This document shows positions 14,584 through 16,034 of a stretch of DNA of 16,034 nt, piece after piece. Made by a program: the position numbers and the translations under genes. The stretch covers positions 1 to 16,034 of the forward strand of contig JALQUQ010000015.1 in the NCBI GenBank assembly GCA_023263735.1, in the 5' to 3' direction. Below the pieces are notes generated by a model. It ran no database searches, was not told the origin of the DNA, and saw only the letters and a program-made list of their open reading frames with translations. Within the stretch, counting starts at the first letter, position 1. Each line of letters starts with the position of its first letter. Source of the stretch: Paracoccaceae bacterium. Lineage in GTDB: Bacteria; Pseudomonadota; Alphaproteobacteria; Rhodobacterales; Rhodobacteraceae.

Positions 14584-15581
14584 AGGCACTGATCGTCAGA
14601 GCCTTTACCGATTTCGATCAGGCGGAGGTCGGGGAGTTGCCCGACCCCACACCCGCCCCCGGTCAGGTCGTCGTGGATATTGCCGCCTCCGAGGCGAATT
14701 TCCCCGACATCCTGTATATCGAGGGCAAGTATCAGAAAAAGCCGCCGTTCCCGTTTTCGCCGGGTCTGGCCGGGGCAGGGCGGATTTCGGCGGTGGGCGA
14801 AGGGGTTGACCCCGCAAAGATCGGTCAGCGCGTGCTGACGCTGCCCTATTATGGCACCCATGCCGAAAAGGTCGCGGTGGCTGCGGACTGGTGCTTTCCG
14901 ATGCCGGAGGCGATGGACGACCCCACCGCCGCCGCCTTTGGCTTGGTTTATCAGACGGCGTGGTTCGCCCTGACGGCGCGCGCCCGTCTGGCCAAGGGGG
15001 ACCGGGTTCTGGTTCTGGGGGCCACGGGGGGCATCGGAATGGCCGCGATCCAATTGGCCAAGGCGCTTGGGGCCGGGCAGGTGATTGCCGCCACGCGCGG
15101 GGCCGAGGGGGCCGCCCGTGCCAAAGAGATGGGGGCCGATGGCACCGTCGATTCGAGCATGGCCGATCTTGCCAACGGCCTGCGCGATGCAGTCAACGAT
15201 CTGACCGGCGGTCATGGGGTGGATGTGGTGATCGATCCCGTCGGCGGGGCCGTTTCCGCGGCGGCCCTGCGCGCGATGGCATGGGATGGCCGGATGGTCA
15301 TTGTGGGCTTTGCCAGCGGAGAGATTCCAAAAATCGCGGCGAATTACCTGCTGGTCAAGAATATCTCGGTTTCGGGCATCCAGTGGACCGACTACCGCGC
15401 CCGCCAGATCGACCAGGTTCGCGACGCGCAGGCGCAGATCTTTGCCCTGTGGTCGGCAGGCAAACTGGCCCCGCAGATCACCGCAACCTATGGCTTGGCC
15501 GACTATGCCGTGGCGCTGCGGGCGCTGCGGGAAGGGCGGGCCAGCGGCAAACTCATTTTGACAATGGAACAGGAATTATGA
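14580..15581 (+). CDS. Zinc-independent MDR oxidoreductase (NADPH:quinone reductase-like)
   Basis: This 333-residue medium-chain dehydrogenase/reductase has an N-terminal GroES-like domain with PFPFSPGLAGAGRISAVGEG (56-75) and a Rossmann domain with LGATGGIGMAAIQLAK (146-161). The cysteines that bind zinc in alcohol dehydrogenases are absent, placing it in the quinone-reductase/enoyl-reductase branch. It starts with GTG at 14580, overlapping the preceding TGA by 4 bases (GTGA), with GAGG seven bases upstream, and ends with a 4-base ATGA overlap into the next gene. Such tight coupling between two 3-hydroxyacyl-CoA dehydrogenases suggests a pathway step, perhaps reduction of a conjugated double bond in an intermediate or redox balancing. 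The reaction cannot be fixed from sequence. Confidence 0.92.
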   Translation: MKALIVRAFTDFDQAEVGELPDPTPAPGQVVVDIAASEANFPDILYIEGKYQKKPPFPFSPGLAGAGRISAVGEGVDPAKIGQRVLTLPYYGTHAEKVAVAADWCFPMPEAMDDPTAAAFGLVYQTAWFALTARARLAKGDRVLVLGATGGIGMAAIQLAKALGAGQVIAATRGAEGAARAKEMGADGTVDSSMADLANGLRDAVNDLTGGHGVDVVIDPVGGAVSAAALRAMAWDGRMVIVGFASGEIPKIAANYLLVKNISVSGIQWTDYRARQIDQVRDAQAQIFALWSAGKLAPQITATYGLADYAVALRALREGRASGKLILTMEQEL

Positions 15582-16034
15582 CCGCACTTACGACAAAACA
15601 GGTCATTGGTGTCGTTGGCGCAGGCACAATGGGGGCGGGGATCGCCCAGTTGGCTGCGGCCGCAGGGCATCCGGTGGTGCTGTTTGATTCATTCGACGGC
15701 GCCGCGGCAAAGGGCAAGGCCCGGATTGCTGATGGATTGGCCAAAATGGTTGCCCGCGGCAAGATGGCCGAGGACGACCGCCTTGCGCTGGTCGACCGTA
15801 TCACCCTTGGCGTCGAAGTGGCGTCGCTGGCCCCCTGCGCCTTGGTGATCGAGGCCATTGTCGAAAACCTTGAGGTCAAGCGCGATCTGTTCGCCACTTT
15901 GGAAAAGACGCTGGCCGAGACGGCCATTCTTGCCACCAACACCTCGTCGATTTCCATCACCTCGATCGGGCGCGATCTGAAACGCCCCGAGCAGTTGGTG
16001 GGCATGCACTTCTTTAACCCCGCGCCGGTGATGA
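15578..16034 (+). CDS. 3-hydroxyacyl-CoA dehydrogenase, N-terminal part (PaaH-type), cut by the window end
   Basis: About 152 residues are present before the window ends. They form the NAD-binding half of a 3-hydroxyacyl-CoA dehydrogenase: canonical GAGTMGAGIAQ (14-24), then LVIEAIVENLEVKRDLF, ATNTSSISIT, and GMHFFNPAPVM at the very edge with the catalytic His. The pattern of the first 60 residues is like PaaH/PaaC, including GKARIADGLAKMVARGKM. Unlike the paralogue at 13099 it has the standard glycine loop and HFFNP motif. The ATG at 15578 overlaps the preceding TGA (ATGA), with AGGA close upstream. It probably oxidises another 3-hydroxy intermediate of dicarboxylyl-CoA degradation. The C-terminal domains and operon end lie outside the window. 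Confidence 0.93.
   Translation, partial: MTALTTKQVIGVVGAGTMGAGIAQLAAAAGHPVVLFDSFDGAAAKGKARIADGLAKMVARGKMAEDDRLALVDRITLGVEVASLAPCALVIEAIVENLEVKRDLFATLEKTLAETAILATNTSSISITSIGRDLKRPEQLVGMHFFNPAPVM

Overview
The window looks like a catabolic locus from an alphaproteobacterium. High GC, codon style and dense, translationally coupled CoA-ester genes suggest a Rhodobacteraceae-type genome, but this is inference with no marker gene to confirm it. Apart from a short left edge of different base composition, almost every base belongs to one acyl-CoA metabolic system. No transporter, transcription factor, RNA gene, CRISPR array or complete mobile element was seen.

Layout. (1) Bases 1-178 hold the possible tail of a plus-strand gene and a strong hairpin at 179-200. 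(2) Bases 209-4101 are a minus-strand operon, read from 4101 downwards: a thiolase-fold protein apparently lacking both catalytic cysteines, a MaoC-type hydratase, a crotonase-fold protein with an altered active site, and an aldehyde dehydrogenase. (3) Bases 4102-4241 are a divergent control region carrying two back-to-back sigma-54 (-24/-12) promoter matches. (4) Bases 4242-5444 are a single acyl-CoA dehydrogenase gene, closed by a clear intrinsic terminator at 5476-5502. (5) A third sigma-54 promoter match at 5589-5606 precedes a long plus-strand operon (5642 to beyond 16034): CaiB/BaiF CoA-transferase, BadI-like ring hydrolase, AMP-forming acid-CoA ligase, enoyl-CoA hydratase, SDR dehydrogenase, second acyl-CoA dehydrogenase, alpha-methylacyl-CoA-racemase-like protein, PaaH-type 3-hydroxyacyl-CoA dehydrogenase, quinone-oxidoreductase-like MDR protein, and a second PaaH-type dehydrogenase cut by the window end.

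How the genes may work together. The ligase, dehydrogenase, hydratase, SDR and BadI-like hydrolase are the five activities of the cyclohexanecarboxylate route (AliA, AliB, BadK, BadH, BadI). That route activates an alicyclic acid, desaturates it, hydrates it, oxidises it to the 2-keto-CoA ester and hydrolyses the ring to a pimeloyl-CoA-type dicarboxylyl-CoA. The PaaH-type dehydrogenases fit later beta-oxidation of that product. The minus-strand operon could feed this route by non-thiolytic side-chain shortening: desaturation, hydration, retro-aldol cleavage by the cysteine-less thiolase-like protein, then aldehyde oxidation to the ring acid. The shared sigma-54 promoters suggest that all three units form one regulon. 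The true substrate (cyclohexane acid, alkyl-cyclohexane or naphthenic acid, terpenoid or other) cannot be read from the sequence.
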